Shown in pieces: positions 33,730-42,976 of a DNA stretch of 64,000 nt. The DNA lies in assembly GCA_012728015.1 (NCBI GenBank), contig JAAYFY010000093.1, positions 1-64,000 of the forward strand, in the 5' to 3' direction. A program made the translations under genes and the position numbers. This stretch comes from Clostridiaceae bacterium (GTDB lineage Bacteria; Bacillota; Clostridia; DSM-8532). The stretch's first letter is position 1; the number at the start of each line of letters is the position of its first letter. The notes under the pieces are model-generated. The model did not search any database. It had not been told where the DNA came from and worked only from the letters and a program-made list of their open reading frames with translations.

Positions 33730-35472
33730 CTATTCAATATCCAGCGTCTTCCATTCCTCATAATGTGAGATTCTCTTCAGGTTTCTCTCAAAAACGGGCC
33801 ACACGCTTTCATTGGCGAAATTTGCCGCCCAAACGCAGGCTCCCGCCAGGTTGTACTTATGTACCAGCGAGGTCTTGGCATTAACCGCGTCCGCGTCCTC
33901 TATCCACATCTTTATGGTTTGCCCATCCTTCTCGTAGGTGGCGTGGTACTGGCCGGTGTCCGGGTTCCAGACAACTGTGGCGTCATTCTCTTCAACCCTT
34001 TTCCAGGCTCCGTCTATGGTGAGCGCGGCGACATATGAGGTCTTGATCTTTCCGTCCACCTCTTCCTCTGCCCATAGCCTGGTGTAGAGCGGGATACCCA
34101 AAAGGAGCTTATCCGGGGGCACCTCCTCCAGGGTAGCCATCAGCCGATCCTCCACCCACTGGAGCTCCGCGCTGGAACCTGGCGCCGGCCAGTGCTGGTC
34201 GTAGGTCATAAGGCAGACATAATCCACGGTTTCAGCCAGTGCTTTCCTGTCATGGGAAAGGGACCAGGTTTCACTGCCGCCGGGTATGCCCACAGCCACT
34301 GAAACCACAAGCCCCTGCTCCCTCAGGAGCGGGGCGATTTCCCTGACAAACTGGGTATAGGCGTCCTTATCCTTAAGGTAAATATTCTCAAAATCAAGGT
34401 TGATGCCATCCAGGCCGTACAGGGCCGCATAAGCCAGTATCTGTTTTATCACTTTATGCCGCAGCTCAGTACTGTTCAGTATTATGCTTGTCCCCTCGAT
34501 GTCATTGAAGGCGTTGGCGAAAAGCCCCCATACCTGCCAGCCGTTGCTGTGGGCCCATTCTATGTATTCCGGGTTCGCACGGTTTTTGATGGTGCCTTCA
34601 TGGTCTATGATCTCAAACCAGGTTGGGGACATGATATCAATGCCGGGCGAATTATCCCTGCTGAACTCCATGTATTTTTTACTGTAGGTCATATCCCACA
34701 CCAGGTTGATCTTCCCTGATGGAAGACGCGGCGCAGATGCGCTGCGCCGGTCAGGATCCTCCCTTGTTATGATGATGTCCCGCACCACCGTGTCTGCTTT
34801 GGGTATGTACCCAAAGATGCCGTCATAGGTACGCACCCTGTACCAGGATTCGTATTCCTCAAAAATAATTAGCTCGGCGGCCCTGGTTCCCAGCTCCGAC
34901 TCGCTGTAGCGCCTGACAATGGGTTCTTTGATACTCATGCCCTTCCTGATTACAGCCTCGGCGCTCAAGGGCTCACCTATGCGGTATATGCTGTTCCTGT
35001 GGTCTATAATCACCACGTCCTGGTCGGGTATGTATCTTAGATTGATCAGGTAAAAATCTTTCAAAAAATCAATGGGAATATACAGGACCCCGTTCTCTTC
35101 CACGGGAGGGAACTGGAGATCCATGGGCTCTTCATTTACCAGGGCTTCAAGCTTCCCGGTTTCCATCCGGATGACCCGGTCTTTTGTGGTGACAATCACT
35201 TTATGCTGGGCTTCATCCCACCAAATATACCGATCGATGTGTTTTTTCACGGTGTCAAAGGGCAGAAGGACCCTGCCTTCCCTGACCAGGGGCGGGTCTT
35301 TCTCAGTAATAACCTGGGAACCGATGACAAGACGGGTTTCGGGGATATCGTCAAAGAAGCCGACAACCTGGGTGTTGGGCTCCCTGGCCTTTAGCCAGAA
35401 ATAATAGCCTATAATCAGGCATAAGATTATTACCATATAAATGGACAGCATAGCGATGAGTCTTTTTCGCAT
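33730..35472 (-). CDS. Cell-wall GH18 glycoside hydrolase with copper-amine-oxidase-N and SH3 domains
   Basis: The 580-residue product has an N-terminal membrane anchor (MLSIYMVIILCLIIGYYFWL). A copper-amine-oxidase N-like domain follows (about 45-155, VLLPFDTVKKHIDRYIWWDE). An SH3-like domain covers about 190-235 (SWYRVRTYDGIFGYIPK). A GH18 barrel occupies about 255-560 with the catalytic DGINLDFE, matching the DxxDxDxE motif in its reduced form, and MTYDQHW. GH18 enzymes of this type in spore formers (YaaH/SleL-like) cleave N-acetylglucosamine bonds in peptidoglycan. Anchored enzyme acting on the wall or cortex is inferred. CGGGGG lies before the ATG. Confidence 0.88.
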   Translation of the reverse strand: MRKRLIAMLSIYMVIILCLIIGYYFWLKAREPNTQVVGFFDDIPETRLVIGSQVITEKDPPLVREGRVLLPFDTVKKHIDRYIWWDEAQHKVIVTTKDRVIRMETGKLEALVNEEPMDLQFPPVEENGVLYIPIDFLKDFYLINLRYIPDQDVVIIDHRNSIYRIGEPLSAEAVIRKGMSIKEPIVRRYSESELGTRAAELIIFEEYESWYRVRTYDGIFGYIPKADTVVRDIIITREDPDRRSASAPRLPSGKINLVWDMTYSKKYMEFSRDNSPGIDIMSPTWFEIIDHEGTIKNRANPEYIEWAHSNGWQVWGLFANAFNDIEGTSIILNSTELRHKVIKQILAYAALYGLDGINLDFENIYLKDKDAYTQFVREIAPLLREQGLVVSVAVGIPGGSETWSLSHDRKALAETVDYVCLMTYDQHWPAPGSSAELQWVEDRLMATLEEVPPDKLLLGIPLYTRLWAEEEVDGKIKTSYVAALTIDGAWKRVEENDATVVWNPDTGQYHATYEKDGQTIKMWIEDADAVNAKTSLVHKYNLAGACVWAANFANESVWPVFERNLKRISHYEEWKTLDIE

Positions 35473-35553
35473 GGATATTCCCCCGAGATAACATATCAGA
35501 TCAATTGACCATTACCTGTGTGTTCCTGTCGCCGGGCAGCCCGGTTTACTGTT

Positions 35554-36051
35554 CTATTTAAACACCTTTCTGGGTATGAAGATCCTGAGGTTGTCTATCA
35601 TCCTTTCTTCAGGTTCAAAGAGGATCATCCTGGGATCGCCTTCGTGGGCCAGGAAAATAAACCATTTTTCCGCTTTTGGGTCGTTGGATGAATAGTCCAG
35701 CACGGTTTTGGCCTGCCGGATATGAGAGGTGTACTGATCCGAGTCCACCCTGGCTACCACTTCAAATTCCTTGCAGTTTGCGGTAAAGACCCTTTTCCTT
35801 TTTCTCTGGTTAATGATCATGTCTATATCGAGGTCACCATTGGTAACAATATACTCATACTCGATATTCCGCATTGAAGACAGGTAATAGGCCAAATAAA
35901 AAAGGCCCGCTATAACCATGGGAGCAAAAGCCCCCAGGAAAAGGAAGGTGAAATAGCTCGCCAGCAGGGCGGCTATAAACAGCATGACCATATATGTTAT
36001 ATCAAGGGGTGTTTTTTTACGCCTGACGATCTTTTCTATAAATACATCCAT
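35554..36051 (-). CDS. DUF6106-type membrane protein
   Basis: The 165-residue product has two adjacent membrane helices (DITYMVMLFIAALLASYFTFLF and GAFAPMVIAGLFYLAYYL). A soluble beta-rich part follows with EYEYIVTNGDLDIDMIINQRKRKRVF and IFLAHEGDPRMILFEPEERMIDNLRIFIPRKVF. This matches a small family seen in Clostridia under a DUF number (recalled as DUF6106); the biochemical role is not known. The ATG at 36051 has GGGAGG 8 bases before it, which is better than the longer in-frame start. Confidence 0.7.
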   Translation of the reverse strand: MDVFIEKIVRRKKTPLDITYMVMLFIAALLASYFTFLFLGAFAPMVIAGLFYLAYYLSSMRNIEYEYIVTNGDLDIDMIINQRKRKRVFTANCKEFEVVARVDSDQYTSHIRQAKTVLDYSSNDPKAEKWFIFLAHEGDPRMILFEPEERMIDNLRIFIPRKVFK

Positions 36052-36288
36052 TTGCCGTACCTCCCGGAAACCATCTTCCTTGTGTGTTTCCACGTTTTAT
36101 TCTACCATACCCCCTAAAGCTTAATCAATTGTCGCTCACATAACCTGTCGGTGTTTTTATTGGAAATACCGCATCATAAGGAAACCCGCCCGCGGGGAAT
36201 GGTTACTTTTGCCGGGCAACCGGGAAACCGTGGGGTATATATGGATGGGGCCGTGAAAAGAAGCACAAGGATGTGCGGACAGATTCGG

Positions 36289-36906
36289 TCAGGGGGACCC
36301 TCCCAGGGTCCGGACCAACTGGCTGAAGACTGACTTTACGCCATCAATCAGGTTCTGAGGATCGATATGGGTTTCAACAACATGTTTCCGTATGGCTGCC
36401 AGGGCATCCTGCATATCCTCCCGGCCCTGCATCAGGACTATGATACCCAGTATGGCAAAACAGGCCAGGGCTTGCTTGATGACCTTGATAGCCATAAGGG
36501 TCGCCCTGTTGTCTTCAATCTGGGTACGCTGGCTTGTATAGCTCTTGCCCGAAGGGTATGCCGGCGCCTTGTATTTCTGCCGTGTGTATAGCTTCCTGTA
36601 AAGGGAATGGTCCTGTTTCCTAAGAGCGGTTAATGTATCTGAAAGGATAACCCTCTCCCTGAAGTCATGAGCCGGTTTTTTGCATTCCAAAACAGGCCTG
36701 GTCAGCTCTCCCTTGTAAGGAAGGGAGCCTGTTTCCTTTTCCGGCCAGGGAGCCCGGGGGAAACTCCGGGTTTCAGGTTCGGGCTTAAAGACATTTTTGC
36801 TGTCTTCTTCAGGTTCCCCTATGGCCTTCTCTTCGGCCGGAGGCGTAATCCGCTTTTTCTGGATATATCTGCGGTATTTCAGTTCCGCGGACCCGGTGTC
36901 AGTCAT
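36289..36906 (-). CDS. Membrane protein at the min locus, probably an M23-peptidase relative lacking the peptidase
   Basis: The 205-residue product has a long charged cytoplasmic N-terminus (about 130 residues). One membrane segment follows (VIKQALACFAILGIIVLM) and then about 45 outer residues (LAAIRKHVVETHIDPQNLIDGV). In related Clostridia the gene after minE/mgsA often encodes a single-pass M23 metallopeptidase with this sort of N-terminus. Here the frame stops before any HxxxD or HxH motif, and the 230 bases downstream do not encode one. Either the peptidase domain was lost or the protein is different. The ATG at 36906 follows GGGGGAG. Confidence 0.55.
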   Translation of the reverse strand: MTDTGSAELKYRRYIQKKRITPPAEEKAIGEPEEDSKNVFKPEPETRSFPRAPWPEKETGSLPYKGELTRPVLECKKPAHDFRERVILSDTLTALRKQDHSLYRKLYTRQKYKAPAYPSGKSYTSQRTQIEDNRATLMAIKVIKQALACFAILGIIVLMQGREDMQDALAAIRKHVVETHIDPQNLIDGVKSVFSQLVRTLGGSP

Positions 36907-37047
36907 GGCCCGACTCTCCCCCTCGGCATTGATTATCTTATGAATCATATGACATGCCACCGGAGGATATGCCAGTATCAGCACGGCCTGAAACCTGTAA
37001 TACACATAAAAAGCTGCCTTCTCAGGCAGCCTTGTCACATTCCGCGT

Positions 37048-37443
37048 TTATTTTTTATCAACAAGCTCCCTCCAGGCGAAATCGCCTCGCTGGAGCCCGT
37101 TGATCAAAACCTCGGCCGTCGCCAGATTGGTGGCGATGGGGATATTGTTCCGGTCACAGAAAAACCATAGCTCCACGAGGGTATCACTGTTTTTCATTTC
37201 ATCGGGATCGGCAAAATATATCACCAGATCCATCTCATTATAGGCGATCCTCGCGATAATCTGCTGTTCCCCGAGTTTGCCGAAATCCAGCGTGAAAACG
37301 TCGAGGTTGGCAGCCTCGGAAACAATAGCCCCGGTGCGGCCTGTAGCATACAGGGAATGCTTTGACAAAACATTCTTGTAGGCTATGCAGAAAGCTTCCA
37401 TAAGCTCTTTCTTGTTGTCATGTGCTATGAGGGCTATATTCAT
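37048..37443 (-). CDS. Methylglyoxal-synthase-like protein with altered active site
   Basis: The 131-residue product has the methylglyoxal synthase fold: MNIALIAHDNKKELM, SLYATGRTGAIV, and PIATNLATAEVLI. Typical enzymes turn dihydroxyacetone phosphate into methylglyoxal. Two catalytic blocks are changed here. The GGDQQ loop reads LGEQQ (58-61), with Glu for the catalytic Asp. The PHDPD loop reads KNSDT (84-88), so the active-site His is absent. The HD pair of the first loop is kept. Activity may be lost or altered. The start at 37443 follows GGAGG. It lies 33 bases after minE in the min operon. Confidence 0.75.
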   Translation of the reverse strand: MNIALIAHDNKKELMEAFCIAYKNVLSKHSLYATGRTGAIVSEAANLDVFTLDFGKLGEQQIIARIAYNEMDLVIYFADPDEMKNSDTLVELWFFCDRNNIPIATNLATAEVLINGLQRGDFAWRELVDKK

Positions 37444-37476
37444 ACCATCCTCCACAAAAAGCCCCGGAAAACCTGT

Positions 37477-37761
37477 TTATCGGCCGGCATTTTTCATGCC
37501 TTTAATGGGGATATTGGCAACCAGCGCCGGAACCACTCTCTCACCGTCATCGCTGTTGGTTTTGGTAAGTTTTATATCAAGGGCATCCTCGTCAATCTCC
37601 ATATAGTTCTGGATCACCCTGATGATCTCACTTTTTACCATCTCCAAAAACTGGGGCGATACATTGGAACGATCGTGAATCAGGACCAGCTTCAGCCGTT
37701 CTTTTGCCACTTTACCGGGGGTTTCTTTTCTAAGCCCCAGCAGTTTTAACAAATCCACCAT
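37477..37761 (-). CDS. minE: Cell division topological specificity factor MinE
   Basis: MinE drives MinD off the membrane so the MinCD inhibitor stays near the poles. The 94-residue product has the MinD-stimulating helix (ERLKLVLIHDRSNVSPQFLEMVKSEI) and the topological C-terminal region with IQNYMEIDEDALDIKL and VANIPIK. Its ATG at 37761 follows GGAGGG with 7 bases and overlaps the minD end by a few codons less than a longer start would. The Ser/Asn of HDRSN is typical. Confidence 0.93.
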   Translation of the reverse strand: MVDLLKLLGLRKETPGKVAKERLKLVLIHDRSNVSPQFLEMVKSEIIRVIQNYMEIDEDALDIKLTKTNSDDGERVVPALVANIPIKGMKNAGR

Positions 37762-37775
37762 AAGATTTCCCTCCC

Positions 37776-38576
37776 TCAAGCAGGTTTTATACCAAACAGC
37801 TTCTTCATTTTACTGAGAAATCCCCCCGAACCGTTTAAATCCATTAAGGGAACCGATTCTCCCAAAACACGTTTGGTAATGTTGCGATAAGCCTGACCTG
37901 CCTGGGATTTGTTATCTGTAACTGCTGGTTCTCCTTTGTTTGTTGATATAATTATGTTTTCATCATCAGGAACAACACCGACCAGATCGATGGCCAGAAT
38001 ATCGATTATATCCTCAATGGACATCATATCTCCGCGCTTGACCATATCCTGCCTTACGCGGTTGATAAGAAGCTTTGGATCGCGTATTTCGTTGGCTTCC
38101 AGGAGCCCTATGATACGGTCTGCGTCACGGACCGCCGATACTTCAGGGGTGGTGACAACAAAGGCCCTGTCCGCGCCGGCAATGGCATTCTTGAATCCCT
38201 GTTCAATTCCTGCGGGGCAATCTATCAGTATAAAATCATATTCGCTCTTGAGTTCTTCACAGAGTTTGATCATCTGAGAGGGACTTATTGCGTTCTTGTC
38301 GCGGGTCTGGGCCGCTGGCAGCAAATACAGCCCATCATAACGCTTGTCCTTTATGAGAGCTTGCTTCAGGCGGCATGTGCCTTCCACAACATCAACTATA
38401 TCGTAGACTATCCTGTTTTCCAGCCCCATTACAACATCGAGGTTGCGAAGGCCGATGTCGGTGTCGATCAGGACTACCTTCTTTCCAAGAAGGGCAAGCC
38501 CGGCACCTATATTGGCTGCGGTCGTGGTTTTTCCCACTCCGCCTTTGCCGGAAGTGATTACAATAACTTCACCCAT
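37776..38576 (-). CDS. minD: Septum site-determining ATPase MinD
   Basis: The 266-residue product is a deviant Walker A ATPase with GKGGVGKTTTAANIG at 10-24. The switch residues are in VVLIDTDIGLRNLDVVMGLENRIVYD and DYDFILIDCPAGIEQG. The C-terminal SGGFLSKMKKLFGIKPA is an amphipathic helix that would anchor the ATP form to the membrane. MinD recruits MinC to block FtsZ away from midcell. AAGGAG precedes the ATG. Position between minC and minE is canonical. Confidence 0.95.
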   Translation of the reverse strand: MGEVIVITSGKGGVGKTTTAANIGAGLALLGKKVVLIDTDIGLRNLDVVMGLENRIVYDIVDVVEGTCRLKQALIKDKRYDGLYLLPAAQTRDKNAISPSQMIKLCEELKSEYDFILIDCPAGIEQGFKNAIAGADRAFVVTTPEVSAVRDADRIIGLLEANEIRDPKLLINRVRQDMVKRGDMMSIEDIIDILAIDLVGVVPDDENIIISTNKGEPAVTDNKSQAGQAYRNITKRVLGESVPLMDLNGSGGFLSKMKKLFGIKPA

Positions 38577-38714
38577 ATGTACACTCCTTCAGTCTTTATA
38601 AAGATCTTATCTTTGCGTACCTTCCGCGGCTGCAAACCGAGCACCGGCAATATGTTTCGTGCTGATAATTCTCTTTTTATGGTATCTGTTTTTATACTAA
38701 AAGTCAACGATAGG

Positions 38715-39380
38715 CTATGCCGGTTCCACAATTATAAGCCCGTCCCTGGCAGTGGCTATTTCCGGGGAAAGTACATGGTCCTCCAGGTCGTCGGGACGTC
38801 TGGCAATGGCCTCTGCGATCCGGATCTGGGTGGGTTTCAAAGACAGCGCGTAAACAAAAGCATCCTTATTCCCGCCTGCCCCGGCATGGACCATCCCCCT
38901 GAGCGTTCCGAGGACTATCACATTTCCCGAGGCTATGATCTCACCGCCGGGATTTACATCGCCCATGACAACGATGCTTCCGTCGTATTCAATCCGTGTT
39001 CCTCCCCTGATGGTGCTTCTTATAAACTTACAGCTGTCCTCGTTGGCATCACCCGAGAAAAACCTGCGAATGCCTGCGCCAGGGGCGGTGGGCTCGTCGG
39101 CGGTTTTGGGCGGTTGTCCGCCTTCCTCCTCCCTTGAAAAGCTTTCTACTACGGCCCCGCTCTTCTCGTCCAGGATGGCCCTTAGCCTGGCCTCGTCCTC
39201 TTCCGAGAGCTGCGCGCCCCTGTATGCCACCTTGATCCTTGCTCCCTTGAAAAAACGCGAGGCGGCGCTTACCTTGGCTTCCATTTCATTCATGATCCGG
39301 TCGGGAGTATATCCCTCGGGGATGACGATTATAAGTCCCTCTGAATTCCCCTTGAAAACAATGCCTCTTGATTCCTCCAT
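38715..39380 (-). CDS. minC: Septum site-determining protein MinC
   Basis: MinC inhibits FtsZ ring formation. The 221-residue product has an N-terminal alpha-beta domain (1-100) and a linker near 100. The beta-helix C-terminal domain has TIRGGTRIEYDGSIVVMGDVNPGGEIIASGNVIVLGTLRGMVHAGAGG, the MinD-binding face, and ends RPDDLEDHVLSPEIATARDGLIIVEPA. GAGG lies 9 bases before the ATG. A REP-like repeat separates it from mrdA. Confidence 0.92.
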   Translation of the reverse strand: MEESRGIVFKGNSEGLIIVIPEGYTPDRIMNEMEAKVSAASRFFKGARIKVAYRGAQLSEEDEARLRAILDEKSGAVVESFSREEEGGQPPKTADEPTAPGAGIRRFFSGDANEDSCKFIRSTIRGGTRIEYDGSIVVMGDVNPGGEIIASGNVIVLGTLRGMVHAGAGGNKDAFVYALSLKPTQIRIAEAIARRPDDLEDHVLSPEIATARDGLIIVEPA

Positions 39381-39413
39381 CTTTGTCTACCTCGCTTGTA
39401 TATAAGATAAAAA

Positions 39414-39509
39414 GCAATCTCCTCCATACCCCGCCGGTTGTTGCAAGCCGTGCTGCCAGGCGGCTTTAACGAGATTGCCGCGCTCCACCTCGTTCCGCTC
39501 GCAATGACA
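39414..39509. repeat. Palindromic REP/MITE-like repeat
   Basis: GCAATCTC begins the element and GAGATTGCCGCGCTCC...CTCGCAATGACA ends it, with a 40-base unrelated middle containing GCCGTGCTGCCAGGCGGC. It starts 33 bases before minC's ATG and ends 8 bases short of the mrdA stop, splitting the shape cluster from the min cluster. Confidence 0.75.
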
Positions 39510-39517
39510 TCCCGCTT

Positions 39518-41599
39518 CTACCATATTATTTCAACGGTATGGGAAGAAACCTCTTCCTCGGCTTCATTCAGCCTGAAGTAGGCCATCATAATATCCTTGG
39601 CTATGGGCGCTGTCCATGAACCCCACACTCCATGCTCCACCACCACCGTAATAGCGATCTGAGGATCATCATAAGGCGCATAGCAGATAAAAAGGCCATT
39701 GGATGACTCGGTATCCTCCCTGCCGGTCTCCGATGTCCCGGTTTTACCGGCCACTGTAAACGGAAAGTCCCTGAACACGTTGGCCGCCGTACCGTCATTC
39801 CTGTGGGTAACCGCCACCATACCGGCCTGTACGGCTTCGATGGTGGATTCCTTCACAGGCATCTCATAGTAGTCATTGGGAGCCTCGTAGACAATTTCTC
39901 CCTCGGGTGATACCGCCATCTTGATCAGATGGGGTGTATAACGCTTGCCACCGTTGGCGATGGAGCTTATATAATTGGTGATCTGGACAGGGGTAAACGC
40001 GTTATACAGCTGTCCGATGGCGGCCATGGCCGTATTGGCAGGATACCAGTCCTCTCCGAAGTAAGTCTTTTTAAATTCCCTTGATGCTATCCTTCCCACC
40101 GATTCGGTAATCTCTATGCCCGTGGGCTGTGCCAGGCCGAATTCCTTGCCCCACTTTACAATATTGTCTATGCCGGTCATGACCCCCACCTTGTAGAAGA
40201 ACATGTTGCTGGAGGTTGCCAGGGCCTTGGTCAGGGCTATTTTGCCCTGGTTCCCTTCAAGGTTGGTCATCATAAGCCCGCCGACCTCTTCCCTGTAAGG
40301 GCAGTTGATCAGGGTTGTGGGCGTTATGGTGCCGCTTTCCAGCGCCGCCACGGCCACCAGGGGCTTATACGTGGACCCGGGCGCATAGATCTCCTGCGCT
40401 GCCCTGTTCCACATGGGGTTGCCGGCCTGGTTCAGTATCGTGGCCTTGGCCTCGTTATCATCGCTCAGGAACACCGAAGGGTCATAATCGGGGTAACTCA
40501 CCATGGCCAGGATCTCGCCGGTTTTCACGTCCATGACCACAACAGCCCCGGCATCGGCATCGCCAAAATTCTTCTTGTGCTCCTTCCCGCGTATTTCCTC
40601 CATGTTGCGCTTCAGGGATTCCAGCGCCACTTTTTGAAGTTCCAGGTCGATGGTGAGATACACCTTGTTCCCGGGAACAGGGGGGCGCTCAATGGTAAAA
40701 GCGGTGGTCCTGTTGTTTTCATCCACTTCCTTGGATATAAGGCCGCTCACACCCCTGAGCAGGGGTTCGGCCGCGCTCTCAATTCCCATAATGCCTACAA
40801 TATCGGACTTGGTATAGTGTTTATCCGGATACTCTTTTGAAAGCCTTCCATACTGCTCCTCGGAAATATACCCCACATAACCGAGGACATGGGATACCAG
40901 CCGGGGATTGTAATACACCCTGTAGGGCTTTACATAGGTGGAAAAGCCCCTGAAATAGCTGCTTCTTTCCTCTATCTCGGCCATTGCCAGGGCCGGTATG
41001 TCGTCCGCGATTATTAAGGGGTTCTGGATGCTGGGCTGGTTTACCAGCACTTCGTACCTTAGCTTCATGATTTTAAAGGCTTGCTCATCGGTATAGGAAG
41101 GATCTATCTGGAAGGTTTTTTCCCTCAGGTACCGGAAGACCTGGTCGGCCGTAATAAGGTACTGGGCGTCATTCTTGTCTACCACGATCCCCTTGATAAA
41201 GTTTTCGGTATTGTCGGTCTTAAAACGTACGGGATTGATATCTATATAATCAGTGAGCCTGCTCTTGAACCCTTTCCCGTTTTTCTCCAGAAGCGATATG
41301 AATTCAAAGAACATCGCGTTCTTTTGCTCGTGGGACATATCCACATCGACATACTGGACGCAGTACCCCATACGGCTTCCCGCTATGGGGATGCCGTTCC
41401 TGTCAAAGATGTCGCCGCGTTTGGGGTAGATATAGCCCTGGGTGGATATGCGGCTTTTGGATTGCTCCATATAGTAAGCCCCATTGATCAGCTGAATGGT
41501 GGCAAGATTATAGATAATAATGGCCGAGATGGCCAATATTATCACAGCCAGCACTATGTAACGATCAAGGCCTTTGTGTTTCTTTTCCTCGTTACTCAT
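39518..41599 (-). CDS. mrdA: Penicillin-binding protein 2 (elongation transpeptidase)
   Basis: This class B transpeptidase crosslinks wall peptidoglycan in the elongasome. The 693-residue product has one N-terminal membrane segment (YIVLAVIILAISAIIIYNLAT) and a PBP dimerisation region (about 50-340). The transpeptidase domain has the active-site STYK in APGSTYKP, SSN at SSNMFFYKVG, and KTG in AGKTGTSETG. VVVMDVKTGEILAMVSYPDYDP is typical of PBP2. It overlaps mreD by four bases (ATGA), so expression is coupled to mreBCD. Confidence 0.95.
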   Translation of the reverse strand: MSNEEKKHKGLDRYIVLAVIILAISAIIIYNLATIQLINGAYYMEQSKSRISTQGYIYPKRGDIFDRNGIPIAGSRMGYCVQYVDVDMSHEQKNAMFFEFISLLEKNGKGFKSRLTDYIDINPVRFKTDNTENFIKGIVVDKNDAQYLITADQVFRYLREKTFQIDPSYTDEQAFKIMKLRYEVLVNQPSIQNPLIIADDIPALAMAEIEERSSYFRGFSTYVKPYRVYYNPRLVSHVLGYVGYISEEQYGRLSKEYPDKHYTKSDIVGIMGIESAAEPLLRGVSGLISKEVDENNRTTAFTIERPPVPGNKVYLTIDLELQKVALESLKRNMEEIRGKEHKKNFGDADAGAVVVMDVKTGEILAMVSYPDYDPSVFLSDDNEAKATILNQAGNPMWNRAAQEIYAPGSTYKPLVAVAALESGTITPTTLINCPYREEVGGLMMTNLEGNQGKIALTKALATSSNMFFYKVGVMTGIDNIVKWGKEFGLAQPTGIEITESVGRIASREFKKTYFGEDWYPANTAMAAIGQLYNAFTPVQITNYISSIANGGKRYTPHLIKMAVSPEGEIVYEAPNDYYEMPVKESTIEAVQAGMVAVTHRNDGTAANVFRDFPFTVAGKTGTSETGREDTESSNGLFICYAPYDDPQIAITVVVEHGVWGSWTAPIAKDIMMAYFRLNEAEEEVSSHTVEIIW

Positions 41600-42117
41600 G
41601 ACGCTAACCGGTTCCTCTTTCTATCCAGCGTATCAAGTATATTATATACTTTGCCTACGGGCTTAAAAAGAGGCAATATCAGTATACTGTTCAATACAGC
41701 CTCGGGCAGCACAACCGTTGAGAAGATCAATGGGATATACCTGTACCCACGGAAGAGGAAAATGATGAGTATATAAAGGGTTTCAACCGCCACAGTGGAC
41801 AGAAAGCCAAAACTCATAAGCACCAGCAGTTTGTCGCGATAGAGCTTCTCGTTGACCAGGGATATAACAATGGACAGCATGAGCAAAAGCAGGGCATACC
41901 AGCCAAGTACCTTTCCCATAAGGATGTCCATGGTCAGTCCAAGGGTGACCCCCATGATGCCGCTCTCCACAGAACCCCTCAGCAGGGCGATGACCACCGC
42001 CAGGGTTATGAGGATATTGGGCCTGACCGAAAACACCTCAAAATGGCCCATGACCGTGCTTTGAAGCGCGGCGGCAGACAGGACCAGAAATGCCGCCGCC
42101 AGAACCCTGTATCGCAT
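41596..42117 (-). CDS. mreD: Rod shape-determining protein MreD
   Basis: This integral membrane partner of MreC has 173 residues and five or six hydrophobic segments, such as ILITLAVVIALL, VTLGLTMDILMGKVLGWYALLLLMLSIVISL, and VAVETLYILIIFLF. LGLTMDI and the leading MRYRVLAAAFLVLSAAALQST fit the family. The ATG is two bases after the mreC stop with AAAGGAG upstream. Confidence 0.92.
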   Translation of the reverse strand: MRYRVLAAAFLVLSAAALQSTVMGHFEVFSVRPNILITLAVVIALLRGSVESGIMGVTLGLTMDILMGKVLGWYALLLLMLSIVISLVNEKLYRDKLLVLMSFGFLSTVAVETLYILIIFLFRGYRYIPLIFSTVVLPEAVLNSILILPLFKPVGKVYNILDTLDRKRNRLAS

Positions 42118-42119
42118 TT

Positions 42120-42947
42120 CTACGGTTTCTCCTTTAGTACAATTACTTCTTCAAGCCTTTTGAAATCCACTACGGGAGCGATAATGGCGTAGGAATCGAA
42201 CTGGCCTTCGTTCCTGATGACGTCTTTAACCTGGCCTATAATGATTCCTTTCGGGTAAATACCCCCAAGGCCTGAGGTTTCGATGATGTCTCCCGGCATT
42301 ATATCCACATCAGGCGATATGTAATCCATCCGGCAAAGGCCGCTGTTTCTCAGGGCCGCGTCACCACGTACGATCAGGATGTCACGGGATCTTGATACGC
42401 GGGCTGCCACAGTACTGTCCATATCTATTATCGAAGTCACCTTGGAGGTGAAAAGGTCTACCTGCGAAACCCTTCCCACCAGGCCGTAGGCTGTGACCAC
42501 GGGCGAGTTGATCTCGATACCGTCCTTACTCCCCCTGTTGATGGTAAAAACCTCGAACCAATTCCCCGGATCCTTGGCGATTATGGTGCAGCCGATGGGC
42601 TCGAAGGATTCCATCTGGTCCAGGAAATTCAGCGCGTCCCGAAGTTCCTTGTTCTCCCTCTCAAGGCGCTCCAGTTCGCGGTTCTCCTTTTCCAGCTCGG
42701 TTATCCTGCGCAGCAGTTCCTCATTTTCAGCCTTTGTCACCTTTACGTCCCTGAAATACTCGAATACACCGCCGATTTTTTCTGCCATGAAGGAAATAAC
42801 GCTTTGAAGAGGCGCAATGGGTACACTTATGATATTTCCTATAACCCTGATGCCGCTTCCCTCCCTTGCGGAAACCGCGGCCAGGGCCAGGATGATAACA
42901 ACAACAAGCGCAACAATGAAGAGCTTGCTTTTCAGCAATCTGCGCAA
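42120..42947 (-). CDS. mreC: Rod shape-determining protein MreC
   Basis: MreC is a single-pass protein whose outer part organises the elongasome. The 275-residue product has a membrane segment (LFIVALVVVIILALAAVS). A coiled coil covers about 68-105 (ENEELLRRITELEKENRELERLERENKEL). The beta domain has FEVFTINRGSKDGIEINSPVVTAYGLVGRVSQV and MPGDIIETSGLGGIYPKGIIIGQV. The start is TTG, with GAGGGGG about 11 bases before it, a slightly long spacing. Confidence 0.93.
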   Translation of the reverse strand: MRRLLKSKLFIVALVVVIILALAAVSAREGSGIRVIGNIISVPIAPLQSVISFMAEKIGGVFEYFRDVKVTKAENEELLRRITELEKENRELERLERENKELRDALNFLDQMESFEPIGCTIIAKDPGNWFEVFTINRGSKDGIEINSPVVTAYGLVGRVSQVDLFTSKVTSIIDMDSTVAARVSRSRDILIVRGDAALRNSGLCRMDYISPDVDIMPGDIIETSGLGGIYPKGIIIGQVKDVIRNEGQFDSYAIIAPVVDFKRLEEVIVLKEKP

Positions 42948-42976
42948 TTCTCGGAATACCCCCTCAAAGTGTTATC

